64,000 bases of DNA from Metellina segmentata (GCA_947359465.1 OX375881.1:32095742-32159741), one strand, 5' to 3'. Shown: positions 13,986 to 27,930, numbered from the stretch's first letter. A program made the numbers and translations. The notes: generated by a model not told the origin, from the letters alone.

Positions 13986-16900
13986 TGATGTAATTCTATA
14001 CTATACTACACGATACCATTCCATTGTATCATATGCTATGTCATTATATTGAATCTGATGTGATGTAATTCTATACTATACTGCGCGATACCATTCCTTG
14101 GTATCATATGCGATGTCATTATATTGAATCTTGTGCGATGTCATTATATTGAATCTGGTGTGATGTAATTCTATACTATACTACACGATACCATTCCATT
14201 GTATCATATGCGATATCATTATATTGAATCTGGTGCGATGTAATTCTATACTATACTGCATGATACCATTCCATTGTATCATATGCGATGTCATTAGATT
14301 GAATCTGGTGCGATGTAATTCTATACTATACTGCATGATTCCATTCCATTGTATCATATGCGATGTCATTATATTGAATCTGGTGCGAAGTAATTCTATA
14401 AAATATTGCATGATTCCATTCCATTGTATCATATGCGATATCATTATATTGAATCTGGTGCGATGTAATTTTATACTATACTGCACGATACCATTCCATT
14501 GTATCATATGCGATGTCATTATATTGAATCTGGTGCGATGTCATTATATTGAATCTTGTGCGATATCATTATATTGAATCTGGTGTGATGTAATTCTATA
14601 CTATACTACACGATACCATTCCATTGTATCATATGCTATGTCATTATATTGAATCTGATGTGATGTAATTCTATACTATACTGCGCGATACCATTCCTTG
14701 GTATCATATGCGATGTCATTATATTGAATCTTGTGCGATGTCATTATATTGAATCTGATGTGATGTAATTCTAGACTATACTGCGCGATACCATGTCATT
14801 GTATCATATGCGATATCATTATATTGAATCTGGTGCGATGTAATTTTATACTTTACTGCACGATACCATTCCATTGTATCATATGCGATGTCATTATATT
14901 GAATCTGGTGCGAAGTAATTCTATACAATATTGCATGATTCCATTCCATTGTATCATATGCGATATTATTATATTGAATCTGGTGCGATGTAATTTTATA
15001 CTATACTGCACGATACCATTCCATTGTATCATATGCGATTTCATTATATTGAATCTGGTGCGATGTCATTATATTGAATCTTGTGCGATATCATTATATT
15101 GAATCTGGTGTGATGTAATTCTATACTATACTGCACGATACCATTCCATTGTATCATATGCTATGTCATTATATTGAATCTGATGTGATGTAATTCTATA
15201 CTATACTGCGCGATACCTTTCCTTAGTATCATATGCGATGTCATTATATTGAATCTTGTGCGATGTCATTATATTGAATCTTGTGCGATGTCATTATATT
15301 GAATCTTGTGCGATGTCATTATATTGAATCTGGTGTGATGTAATTCTATACTATACTGCACGATACCATTCCATTGTATCATATGCGATGTCATTATATT
15401 GAATCTGGTGCGATGTAATTCTATACAATACTGCATGATTCCGTTCCATTGTATCATATGCGATATCATTATATTGAATCTGGTGCGATGTAATTTTATA
15501 CTATACTGCATGATACCATTCCATTGTATCATATGCGATGTCATTATATTGAATCTGGTGCGATGTAATTCTATACTATACTGCACGATTCCATTCCATT
15601 GTATCATATGCGATGTCATTATATTGAATCTGGTGCGTAGTAATTCTATACAATACTGCAAGATTCCATTCCATTGTATCATATGCGATATCATTATATT
15701 GAATCTGGTGCGATGTAATTCTATACTATACTGCACGATACCATTCCATTGTATCATATGCGATGTCATTAGATTGAATCTGGTGCGATGTAATTCTATA
15801 CTATACTGCATGATTCCATTCCATTGTATCATATGCGATGTCATTATATTGAATCTGGTGCGAAGTAATTCTATACTATACTGCACGATTCCATTCCATT
15901 GTATCATATGCGATGTCATTATATTCAATCTGGTGCGAAGTAATTCTTTACAATACTGCATGATTCCATTCCATTCTATCATATGCGATATCATTATATT
16001 GAATCTGGTGCGATGTAATTCTATACTATACTGCACGATACCATTCCATTGTATCATATGCGATGTCATTATATTGAATCTTGTGCGATGTCATTATATT
16101 GAATCTGGTGTGATGTAATTCTATACTATACTGCACGATACCATTCCATTGTATCATATGCTAAGTCATTATATTGAATCTGATGTGATGTAATTCTATA
16201 CTATACTGCACGATACCATTCCATTGTATCATATGCGATGTCATTATATTGAATCTGGTGCGATGTAATTTTATACTATACTGCGCGTTACCATTTCATT
16301 GTATCATATGCGATGTCATTATATTGAATCTGGTGCGATGTCATTATATTGAATCTTGTGCGATGTCATTATATTGAATCTGGTGCGATGTAATTTTATA
16401 CTATACTGCACGATACCATTCCATTGTATCATATGCGATGTCATTATATTGAATCTGGTGCGATGTCATTATATTGAATCTTGTGCGATATCATTATAAT
16501 GAATCTGGTGTGATGTAATTCTATACTATACTACACGATACCATTCCATTGTATCATATGCTATGTCATTATATTGAATCTGATGTGATGTAATTCTATA
16601 CTATACTGCGCGATACCATTCCTTGGTATCATATGCGATGTCATTATATTGAATCTTGTGCGATGTCATTATATTGAATCTGGTGTGATGTAATTCTATA
16701 CTATACTACACGATACCATTCCATTGTATCATATACGATATCATTATATTGAATCTGGTGCGATGTAATTTTATACTATACTGCACGATACCATTCCATT
16801 GTATCATATGCGATATCATTATATTGAATCTGGTGCGATGTAATTCTATACTATACTGCATGATACCATTCCATTGTATCATATGCGATGTCATTAGATT

Positions 16901-19900
16901 GAATCTGGTGCGATGTAATTCTATACTATACTGCATGATTCCATTCCATTGTATCATATGCGATGTCATTATATTGAATCTGGTGCGAAGTAATTCTATA
17001 AAATATTGCATGATTCCATTCCATTGTATCATATGCGATATCATTATATTGAATCTGGTGCGATGTAATTTTATACTATACTGCACGATACCATTCCATT
17101 GTATCATATGCGATGTCATTATATTGAATCTGGTGCGATGTCATTATATTGAATCTTGTGCGATATCATTATATTGAATCTGGTGTGATGTAATTCTATA
17201 CTATACTACACGATACCATTCCATTGTATCATATGCTATGTCATTATATTGAATCTGATGTGATGTAATTCTATACTATACTGCGCGATACCATTCCTTG
17301 GTATTATATGCGATGTCATTATATTGAATCTTGTGCGATGTCATTATATTGAATCTGATGTGATGTAATTCTAGACTATACTGCGCGATACCATGTCATT
17401 GTATCATATGCGATATCATTATATTGAATCTGGTGCGATGTAATTTTATACTTTACTGCACGATACCATTCCATTGTATCATATGCGATATCATTATATT
17501 GAATCTGGTGCGATGTAATTCTATACTATACTGCATGATACCATTCCATTGTATCATATGCGATGTCATTAGATTGAATCTGGTGCGATGTAATTCTATA
17601 CTATACTGCATGATTCCATTCCATTGTATCATATGCGATGTCATTATATTGAATCTGGTGCGAAGTAATTCTATACAATACTGCATGATTCCATTCCATT
17701 GTATCATATGCGATGTAATTATATTGAATCTGGTGCGATGTAATTCTATACTATACTGCACGATTCCATTCCATTGTATCATATGCGATGTTTATATATT
17801 CAATCTGGTGCGAAGTAATTCTTTACAATACTGCATGATTCCATTCCATTGTATCATATGCGATATCATTATATTGAATCTGGTGTGATGTAATTCTATA
17901 CTATACTGCATTATACCATTCCATTGTATCATATGCGATGTCATTATATTGAATCTGGTGCGATGTAATTCTATACTATACTGCATGATTCCATTCCATT
18001 GTATCATATGCGATATTATTATATTGAATCTGGTGCGATGTAATTTTATACTATACTGCACGATACCATTCCATTGTATCATATGCGATTTCATTATATT
18101 GAATCTGGTGCGATGTCATTATATTGAATCTTGTGCGATATCATTATATTGAATCTGGTGTGATGTAATTCTATACTATACTGCACGATACCATTCCATT
18201 GTATCATATGCTATGTCATTATATTGAATCTGATGTGATGTAATTCTATACTATACTGCGCGATACCATTCCTTAGTATCATATGCGATGTCATTATATT
18301 GAATCTTGTGCGATGTCATTATATTGAATCTTGTGCGATGTCATTATATTGAATCTTGTGCGATGTCATTATATTGAATCTGGTGTGATGTAATTCTATA
18401 CTATACTGCACGATACCATTCCATTGTATCATATGCGATGTCATTATATTGAATCTGGTGCGATGTAATTCTATACAATACTGCATGATTCCGTTCCATT
18501 GTATCATATGCGATATCATTATATTGAATCTGGTGCGATGTAATTTTATACTATACTGCATGATACCATTCCATTGTATCATATGCGATGTCATTATATT
18601 GAATCTGGTGCGATGTAATTCTATACTATACTGCACGATTCCATTCCATTGTATCATATGCGATGTCATTATATTGAATCTGGTGCGTAGTAATTCTATA
18701 CAATACTGCAAGATTCCATTCCATTGTATCATATGCGATATCATTATATTGAATCTGGTGCGATGTAATTCTATACTATACTGCACGATACCATTCCATT
18801 GTATCATATGCGATGTCATTAGATTGAATCTGGTGCGATGTAATTCTATACTATACTGCATGATTCCATTCCATTGTATCATATGCGATGTCATTATATT
18901 GAATCTGGTGCGAAGTAATTCTATACTATACTGCACGATTCCATTCCATTGTATCATATGCGATGTCATTATATTCAATCTGGTGCGAAGTAATTCTTTA
19001 CAATACTGCATGATTCCATTCCATTCTATCATATGCGATATCATTATATTGAATCTGGTGCGATGTAATTCTATACTATACTGCACGATACCATTCCATT
19101 GTATCATATGCGATGTCATTATATTGAATCTTGTGCGATGTCATTATATTGAATCTGGTGTGATGTAATTCTATACTATACTGCACGATACCATTCCATT
19201 GTATCATATGATAAGTCATTATATTGAATCTGATGTGATGTAATTCTATACTATACTGCACGATACCATTCCATTGTATCATATGCGATGTCATTATATT
19301 GAATCTGGTGCGATGTAATTTTATACTATACTGCGCGTTACCATTTCATTGTATCATATGCGATGTCATTATATTGAATCTGGTGCGATGTCATTATATT
19401 GAATCTTGTGCGATGTCATTATATTGAATCTGGTGTGATGTAATTCTATACAATACTGCACGATACCATTCCATTGTATCATATGCTATGTCATTATATT
19501 GAATCTGATGTGATGTAATTCTATACTATACTGCGCGATATCATTCCTTGGTATCATATGCGATGTCATTATATTGAATCTTGTGCGATGTCATTATATT
19601 GAATCTTGTGCGATGTCATGATATTGAATCTTGTGCGATGTCTTTATATTAAATCTTGTGCGATGTCATTATATTGAATCTGGTGTGATGTAATTCTATA
19701 CTATACTGCACGATACCATTCCATTGTATCATATGCTATGTCATTATATCGAATCTGGTGTGATGTAATTATATACTATTCTACACGATACCATTCCATT
19801 GTATCATATGCTATGTCATTATATTGAATCTGGTGCGATGTAATTCTATACTATACTGCATGATTCCATTCCATTGTATCATATGCGATGTCATTATATT

Positions 19901-21889
19901 GAATCTGGTGCGAAGTAATTCTATACAATATTGCATGATTCCATTCCATTGTATCATATGCGATATTATTATATTGAATCTGGTGCGATGTAATTTTATA
20001 CTATACTGCACGATACCATTCCATTGTATCATATGCGATTTCATTATATTGAATCTGGTGCGATGTCATTATATTGAATCTTGTGCGATATCATTATATT
20101 GAATCTGGTGTGATGTAATTCTATACTATACTGCACGATACCATTCCATTGTATCATATGCTATGTCATTATATTGAATCTGATGTGATGTAATTCTATA
20201 CTATACTGCGCGATACCATTCCTTGGTATCATATGCGATGTCATTATATTGAATCTTGTGCGATGTCATTATATTGAATCTTGTGCGATGTCATAATATT
20301 GAATCTTGTGCGATGTCATTATATTGAATCTGGTGTGATGTAATTCTATACTATACTGCACGATACCATTCCATTGTATCATATGCGATGTCATTATATT
20401 GAATCTGGTGCGATGTAATTCTATACAATACTGCATGATTCCGTTCCATTGTATCATATGCGATATCATTATATTGAATCTGGTGCGATGTAATTTTATA
20501 CTATACTGCATGATACCATTCCATTGTATCATATGCGATGTCATTATATTGAATCTGGTGCGATGTAATTCTATACTATACTGCACGATTCCATTCCATT
20601 GTATCATATGCGATGTCATTATATTGAATCTGGTGCGTAGTAATTCTATACAATACTGCATGATTCCATTCCATTGTATCAAATGCGATATCATTATATT
20701 GAATCTGGTGCGATGTAATTCTATACTATACTGCACGATACCATTCCATTGTATCATATGCGATGTCATTAGATTGAATCTGGTGCGATGTAATTCTATA
20801 CTATACTGCATGATTCCATTCCATTGTATCATATGCGATGTCATTATATTGAATCTGGTGCGAAGTAATTCTATACAATACTGCATGATTCCATTCCATT
20901 GTATCATATGCGATGTCATTATATTGAATCTGGTGCAATGTAATTCTATACTATACTGCACGATTCCATTCCATTGTATCATATGCGATGTCATTATATT
21001 CAATCTGGTGCGAAGTAATTCTTTAAAATACTGCATGATTCCATTCCATTCTATCATATGCGATATCATTATATTGAATCTGGTGCGATGTAATTCTATA
21101 CTATACTGCACGATACCATTCCATTGTATCATATGCGATGTCATTATATTGAATCTGGTGCGATGTAATTCTATTGAATCTTTTGCGATGTCATTATATT
21201 GAATCTTGTGCGATGTCATTATATTGAATCTGGTGTGATGTAATTCTATACTATACTGCACGATACCATTCCATTGTATCATATGCTATGTCATTATATT
21301 GAATCTGATGTGATGTAATTCTATACTATACTGCACGATACCATTCCATTGTATCATATGCGATGTCATTATATTGAATCTGGTGCGATGTAATTTTATA
21401 CTATACTGCGCGTTACCATTTCATTGTATCATATGCGATGTCATTATATTGAATCTGGTGCGATGTCATTATATTGAATCTTGTGCGATGTCATTATATT
21501 GAATCTGGTGTGATGTAATTCTATACAATACTGCACGATACCATTCCATTGTATCATATGCTATGTCATTATATTGAATCTGATGTGATGTAATTCTATA
21601 CTATACTGCGCGATATCATTCCTTGGTATCATATGCGATGTCATTATATTGAATCTTGTGCGATGTCATTATATTGAATCTTGTGCGATGTCATTATATT
21701 GAATCTTGTGCGATGTCTTTATATTAAATCTTGTGCGATGTCATTATATTGAATCTGGTGTGATGTAATTCTATACTATACTGCACGATACCATTCCATT
21801 GTATCATATGCTATGTCATTATATCGAATCTGGTGTGATGTAATTCTATACTATACTACACGATACCATTCCATTGTATCATATGCTAT

Positions 21890-23862
21890 GTCATTATATT
21901 GAATCTGGTGCGATGTTATTCTATACTATACTGCATGATTCCATTCCATTGTATCATATGCGATGTCATTATATTGAATGTGGTGCGAAGTTATTCTATA
22001 CAATACTGCATGATTCCGTTCCATTGTATCATATGCGATATCATCATATTGAATCTGGTGCGATGTAATTTTATACTATACTGCACGATACCATTCCATT
22101 GTATCATATGCGATGTCATTATATTGAATCTGGTGCGATGTAATTCTATACTATAATGCACGATTCCATTCCATTGTATCATATGCGAAGTCATTATATT
22201 GAATCTGGTGCGAAGTAATTCTATACAATACTGCATGATTCCATTCCATTGTATCATATCCGATATCATTATATTGAATCTGGTGCGATGTAATTCTATA
22301 CTATACTGCACGATACCATTCCATTGTATCATATGCGATGTCATTATATTGAATCTGGTGCGATGTAATTCTATACTATACTGCATGATTCCATTCCATT
22401 GTATCATATGCGATGTCATTATATTGAATCTGGTGCGAAGTAATTCTATACAATATTGCATGATTCCATTCCATTGTATCATATGCGATATCATTATATT
22501 GAATCTGGTGCGATGTAATTTTATACTATACTGCACGATACCATTCCATTGTATCATATGCGATGTCATTATATTGAATCTGGTGCGATGTAATTCTATA
22601 CTATACTACACGATTCCATTCCATTCTATCATATGCGATGTCATTATATTGAATCTGGTGCGAAGTAATTCTATACAATACTGCATGATTCCATTCCATT
22701 GTATCATATGCGATATCATTATATTGAATCTGGTGCGATGTAATTCTATACTATACTGCATGATTCCATTCCATTGTATCATATGCGATGTCATTATATT
22801 GAATCTGGTGCGAAGTAATTCTATACAATACTGTACGATACCATTCCATTGTATCATATGCTATGTCATTATATTGAATCTGGTGCGAAGTAATTCTATA
22901 CAATACTGCATGATTCCATTCTATTGTATCATATGCGATATCATTATATTGAATCTGGTGCGATGTTATTCTATACTATACTGCATGATTCCATTCCATT
23001 GTATCATATGCGATGTCATTATATTGAATCTGGTGCGAAGTAATTCTATGCAATACTGCATGATTCCATTCCATTGTATCATATGCGATATCATTATATT
23101 GAATCTGGTGCGATGTAATTCTATACTATACTGCACGATACCATTCCATTGTATCATGTGCGATGTCATTATATTGAATCTGGTGCGATGTAATTCTATA
23201 CTATACTGCATGATTCCATTCCATTGTATCATATGCGATGTCATTATATTGAATCTGGTGCGATGTAATTCTATACTATACTGCACGATACCATTCCATT
23301 GTATCATATGCGATGTCATTATATTGAATCTGGTGCGATGTAATTCTATACTATACTGCATGATTCCATTGCATTGTATCATATGCGATGTCATTATATT
23401 GAATCTGGTGCGAAGTAATTCTATACAATACTGCATGATTCCATTCCATTGTATCATATGCGATATCATTATATTGAATCTGGTGCGATGTAATTTTATA
23501 CTATACTGCACGATACCATTCCATTGTATCATATGCGATGTCATTATATTGAATCTGGTGCGAAGTAATTCTATACAGTACTGCATGATTCCATTCCATT
23601 GTATCATATGCGATATCATTATATTGAATCTGGTGCGATGTAATTCTATACTATACTGCACGATACCATTCCATTGTATCATATGCGATGTCATTATATT
23701 GAATCTGGTGCGATGTAATTCTATACTATACTGCATGATTCCATTGCATTGTATGATATGCGATGTCATTATATTGAATCTGGTGCGAAGTAATTCTATA
23801 CAATACTGCACGATACCATTCCATTGTATCATGTGCGACGTCATTCCATTATATCCTGCACG
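21890..23862 (+). repeat. Homogeneous 75-bp edge of the satellite
   Basis: From about 21,890 to the right border the array is almost pure XYZ trimers without extra X monomers. As a result a reading frame stays open for 557 codons (22,199-23,872) on the plus strand and 300 codons on the minus strand (22,966-23,868). The last units contain new variants (GTATCATGTGCGACG, TCATTCCATTATATCC) before unique sequence begins. The open frame follows from 75 being a multiple of three and is not evidence of a gene. Confidence 0.85.
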
Positions 23863-26100
23863 AAACATGTAAATTTATTACTACTTCAATGTGTTGCTTG
23901 TAAAATCTTAAGAACATTACAAATCATCAAGTAGCAAATATGATACTAATGGAAAACATCCGGCTAGTCAGTAAAATTTCTGGTTAGCCATCTGTCTCAA
24001 TATGACAAGGAAATGCAATCAAATGATAATCTATCATCTATGTTATCACACGAGATGACCGTTTTGGTGACATATGGTATGTTATTACATGATAAATGGG
24101 AAAAGGAAGGCTTTAGTTGTTAGAAGACATTTATCAATAAGTCGATTTAACTTGCATCAACTTCTAACGAAACTGAAAACAATCATGAGAAACGACCATT
24201 TTCCGTATCAACCCTGTTGATTGCAGCATCATGCTTTGAAACTAAATACCTTATAAGCGAAAGCGACATAATTGCCATTCTGAATCTACGTACTAGAAAA
24301 TACTTGGATATTGGAATCTATTGGTCTTGATGTTTGATGGCGCATAGAATCAAAGCATTTGTAGTGACTAAATCTTCAGCAATCAATCTCTTGATTTAGA
24401 TCTTCATTTACATAACAGAAATCAATTAGAAGGGACGAGTCACTTTGATGCTTAAGGTACTCGAGTGTGTCAATATTTTGAATTAGGAGGAATGAAAACT
24501 CGAATAGAGATCCACTACTGATCTCAAAGGAGCTTTCATTACAGCAGGTCGAGTGAAGACTTAGGAAACAGATTTGTGTCGAAGTCTCTGAATGATACAC
24601 TGCTGATGTGCAGGTTCTATCTCTTACATAGGAATCTACTCAGATATGCATAAGAATGCAAATCTCCATATAGATTTAAACATCCACTCTAATGGAATAG
24701 ACGGAACAAATGTGTACAGCTCCATGCTATTTCTTCAAGTCGCTTTGTTTAAAGATCTGCTACGTGATTGTGGGAACAAGAATGAACTCTAAAAAGGTAT
24801 AAATTACTGATGGGTTAAAGTAATTATCCAACATGCTTAAAAACTCTAGTCTGTCGTTTGGTAGCCAATCGGTACTAGGTGATTCATATGCTTTATTTAT
24901 TATTCTGAGAAATTATTTACGTGATTTATTATTCTGAGAACTTAGGACAGCGGTTTCACCTACATGATGTCTATTCCTCAGAAGGTTGATGTTTTCCCCT
25001 AGATTAAGTAGTACAGAAATAGACGCAATTTGTCTGTTAGTGAATGGAAACAAAGGATGTAAATGGTATAAATCGATCGATAAGGGATTCGGCAATTTTG
25101 ACGCTTTGTGGAAACGTCCTTGATTATAGCTAGGAGCTGCATTCTGTTGCTAAAACTAACTGAACTTCGTCATTATCTAATGAAATTCTCCAGCAACCTG
25201 ATGAGATAGCAGTGAGAAATCTTGGAGATAGAAATCGGCCGAGAAAAGAAAAGAAAAATATGAGCGACATTTAAAAAAGTTTTATCTCGAAAAATGATGA
25301 TTCGTCTTCGAACAAAAGAATGGCATAAGATAGAAGTAAACGTCACTAATCTAATTGTGTTAACAGGACTGAAGTGAGATTTTTGTCATGCATTTCAGTT
25401 AAATTAAGAATTAACACCAGAAAAAGTATACGAAATTCTGTTACAAATTTTTGCACATTTTTCTGTATAGGTATGCAATCCATTTAAGTGAATATATGTA
25501 TGCTACATTCATTATAAATTGATTGAAATAAGATGAAGTAAGCTATAGTCTCAGAATCGCAAAGTGTCTAGTGTACCTGTTTCCAAAACTTCGATAATCC
25601 GAATGTAAATTCATGACATATTTATAAATATCCCCGCAATTTTAAGAGTGAAGACGAATTCTTTTTATCCACAATGTAAAGCTATTTTGCTCGACCTTGT
25701 TCTCTTTGAGGCTATGGGCTCTAAACCCATTCTTAGAATACATGTTTGAAAAGGGTTCTTAATCCATCTTAAGCTGAAGGGTTCGACCTAATTAGCCATC
25801 ATGTAGCAATAGAGCGACTAACAGAATAAAAAAAATTTAGTGTTTTGTGTAATTCTGGGAATTGATTGAAGGACGAAAACATGACTTCAGGTTTAAATAT
25901 AAAATTAATAAGCAGATTGAAAGATTTTCGTCAACTGACTTTGTTCTGTTTGTAAATTTTATGGATATTTAATAAGAAATAATATAATGTCCCTAAAGTA
26001 TCTTTACAAATTCAAAAATGTATTACAAAGGCAAATGAAAGGACACATAAGTGGAAATTACTACAAAATGAGACGTATATATTAAAATATTTTTTTTGCC
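23863..26100. other. AT-rich unique sequence, no gene seen
   Basis: I find no repeat family, transposase remnant or convincing exon. Reading frames are short (up to about 75 codons) and of low-complexity composition. Confidence 0.6.
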
Positions 26101-26106
26101 TCATTT

Positions 26107-26240
26107 ATTACACCTCTGTATGAGCAACATTTGTTACACGAAGCACATCAAGACGATACTCTATTTCTTGCCATGTTCGCTTTAGAAAACCCTCATCAAA
26201 GGTAGCAATGGCATCAGTGATCCTCTACTTTAGATTCGTG
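26107..26240 (-). pseudogene. 3' fragment of a mariner/Tc1-superfamily transposase, inverted copy
   Basis: Read on the minus strand, the sequence encodes ITDAIATFDEGFLKRTW followed by QEIEYRLDVLRVTN and ends in AHTEV plus a stop. This is the C-terminal end typical of a group of arthropod DDE transposases whose proteins end in W..(I/L)EYRLD(V/I).RATNG(A/S)H(I/V)EVY. Only about 40 residues survive, and an upstream in-frame stop (TAG) precedes them. It lies back to back with a plus-strand fragment of the same family (26,270-26,540). Not functional. Confidence 0.7.
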
Positions 26241-26269
26241 GTGTCCCGGTTTTTTTTTTGATACACTAC

Positions 26270-26540
26270 CACTTTGGGGACTGCATATCCGAGGGTTCCT
26301 AAATGAAACATTTACAGACCGGTGGATTGGAAGGGGTGGCCCAATTCCCTGGACACCTCATTCACCAGATATCACTCACCTAGACTTCTTTCTAAGGGGT
26401 TATGCTAAAGACATTGTGTATGCCATTTCCATGCCATTACCACCATTGACGATGGTATGCTGCAGCGAACATGGCACGGAATCAAGTACTGTCTAATGTG
26501 TTTCGCGCAACTAATGGTGCTCATATAGGAGTGTATTATA
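26270..26540 (+). pseudogene. C-terminal fragment of a mariner/Tc1-superfamily transposase
   Basis: On the plus strand one frame reads TFTDRWIGRGGPIPWTPHSP then DITHLDFFLRGYAKDIVYA, matching the conserved DRWIGRGGP.(P/A)WPPRSPDLTPLDFFLWG block around the last catalytic acidic residue of a DDE transposase group common in arthropods. The frame then shifts; the homologous C-terminus continues in other frames as TIDDGMLQRTWHGIKY and RATNGAHIGVYYI. The N-terminal half and first catalytic residues are absent. The fragment ends about 20 bp before the Tc1-like element that starts at 26,562. Confidence 0.78.
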
Positions 26541-26561
26541 TAAGGCAAAAAAACTTAAATA

Positions 26562-26598
26562 CACTCTATAACAAAAAAAATCGACGCACCAAGAAGGA
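26562..26598. repeat. Left terminal inverted repeat of element A
   Basis: Begins CACTCTATAAC, then eight A, then TCGACGCACCAAGAAGGAG. It matches the reverse complement of the right end, differing by one A in the A-run and C versus T in CACCAAG/CACTAAG. Confidence 0.9.
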
Positions 26599-26708
26599 GT
26601 AGTCCGATGGAGACAAAAATTGGTGGATAGGAAAATTATGTACCGAATAGAAAATAATTTAAATTTCTGAACAATTGAATGATGTATTTCAGAGTTACAG
26701 TAACGAGC

Positions 26709-27722
26709 TCAACAAGATGTTGACCAGCCTCTAGCCTGGATGCAAGCTGCCACGCGGCGTGGCATAGACCGATAAAGCTCCCGGATGGTCTCCTGCGGTA
26801 TTTCTTGCCAAATTTGCTCCAATTGTCGGACTACGTCATCCACATTTCCTACCGGATGCAGTCGCCTTCCCATCATATCGCAGACATGCTCGATGGGAGA
26901 GAGATCTGGTGATCTGGCTGGCCAAGGAAGTGTTTGACAAGCTTGAAGACAGTTCATAGCAACACGTGCCGTATCTGGTCTGGCATCGTCTTGCTTAAAA
27001 ATAAGCCCAGGGTACTGCGAAAGGAACTTTAGCAAAACAGGTCTCAGAATGTCATCAACGTACCCCTGTGCAGTAAGTGTACCTCTAATGACGACCAAAG
27101 GGGTCCGGCTATCAAGGGAAATGGCACTTCAGACCATAACTCCTTGTTGACAGCCCGTGTGCCGTGCAATAGTACAAGCATGATCGGCACGCTGCCATGG
27201 GCGTCTCCAAACACGTCTTCGATAATCGTCAGGACACAGTTGGAAACGGGATTTTTCGCTAAAGACTATACGTCCCTAGTCAGCATCATTCCAGCCTGAT
27301 CGAGCCAAGCACCACTGTAATCTGGCTCGACAGAGTGCAGTCGTGAGTGGCAGGTGGCGTAACGGTCGGTACGAGCGTAGATTTCGCTCTCTCAGCCGTC
27401 TGTGAATGGTCATGGTGGACACTCGTGTGTGGGTCGCACGACTGATGGTTGATAGCGATGAATCAGGCGCTGTGGCAGCTGATTTGACAGTCACTCTGTC
27501 CTCGCGATCTGTTGTGGCCCTACGTCGACCGCTACCATCATGCCACTGAAATCTGCCATTGTCCACCCACTCTTGCCAGCATCTTCTAATCGCCACATCG
27601 CTCCGACTCACATGACGAGCGATTCTCCGATATGCCCAACCTGACTCTTTCAATCCAATGATACGACCTCTTTCAAACTATGAAAGTTTTTCGTAATGAG
27701 CTCGAATCTTGCGGCGAGGCAT
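26709..27722 (-). pseudogene. Tc1-like transposase pseudogene of element A
   Basis: The gene would encode a cut-and-paste DDE transposase acting in the nucleus. The start ATG at 27,722 reads MPRRKIRAHYEKLS and is followed at codon 15 by TAG. The same frame continues without frameshift for 337 codons to the natural stop at 26,709, which is the usual family length. The N-terminal half has the paired helix-turn-helix (GWAYRRIARHVSRSDVAIRR, later STMTIHRRLRERNLRSYR). Two more stops replace likely tryptophans: NDAD*GRIVF at about 27,275 and GVMV*SAI at about 27,130. The first catalytic aspartate motif, usually FSDESRF, reads FSEKSRF. The second (QDD) and third (SPDLSPIEH) acidic sites remain, 32 residues apart. 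Dead copy. Confidence 0.92.
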
Positions 27723-27930
27723 TTTTTCAGTCGTTAAAAGGTATCCTAAATCGCAATGCAGCAGAAATTTTTAACAACAGTTCATGAACAACTCCTTATA
27801 TAAATCTGCTGGATGCGCAGTTCCGATGCGCTGGAGATCGCACTATTCATTCATTGCACACCAAATTTTTATCATTTCATATTTGGTCAAAACATTTTTG
27901 CATACTCAATTTCAAAGTGCCTTCTTAGTT

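Larger units (their letters stand above)
1..23862. repeat. 25/75-bp satellite DNA array (left end outside the window)
   Basis: The whole stretch is a tandem array. The basic 75-bp unit is three 25-bp monomers: X (starts TCATTATATTGAATCTGGTG), Y (starts TAATTCTATACTATACTGCA) and Z (starts CCATTCCATTGTATCATATG). By eye X and Z agree at 18 of 25 positions and X and Y at 13 of 25, so the trimer probably arose from one 25-bp ancestor. X monomers begin at 16, 22,191 and 23,766, all in the same 25-bp phase, so every net insertion or deletion between them is a multiple of 25. Extra X monomers (X-X or X-X-X-X, e.g. 4,491-4,590) interrupt the XYZ order. The array ends in a degraded unit near 23,862. 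It is non-coding satellite, possibly heterochromatic or pericentromeric by inference. Confidence 0.97.

Noticed and set aside
1..23862. CRISPR-like array
   Set aside because: Repeats are directly contiguous with no unique spacers, and the surrounding DNA is eukaryotic.
1..23862. Relationship to human satellite II/III because of CATTCCATT
   Set aside because: Only a nine-base piece of the Z monomer matches; the rest of the 75-bp unit is unrelated, so the likeness is probably chance.
24..23872. Many 60-557 codon frames on both strands of the satellite as protein genes
   Set aside because: All are translations of the same 75-bp unit, open on both strands at once, interrupted whenever an extra 25-bp monomer shifts the frame, and without start-site or domain evidence.
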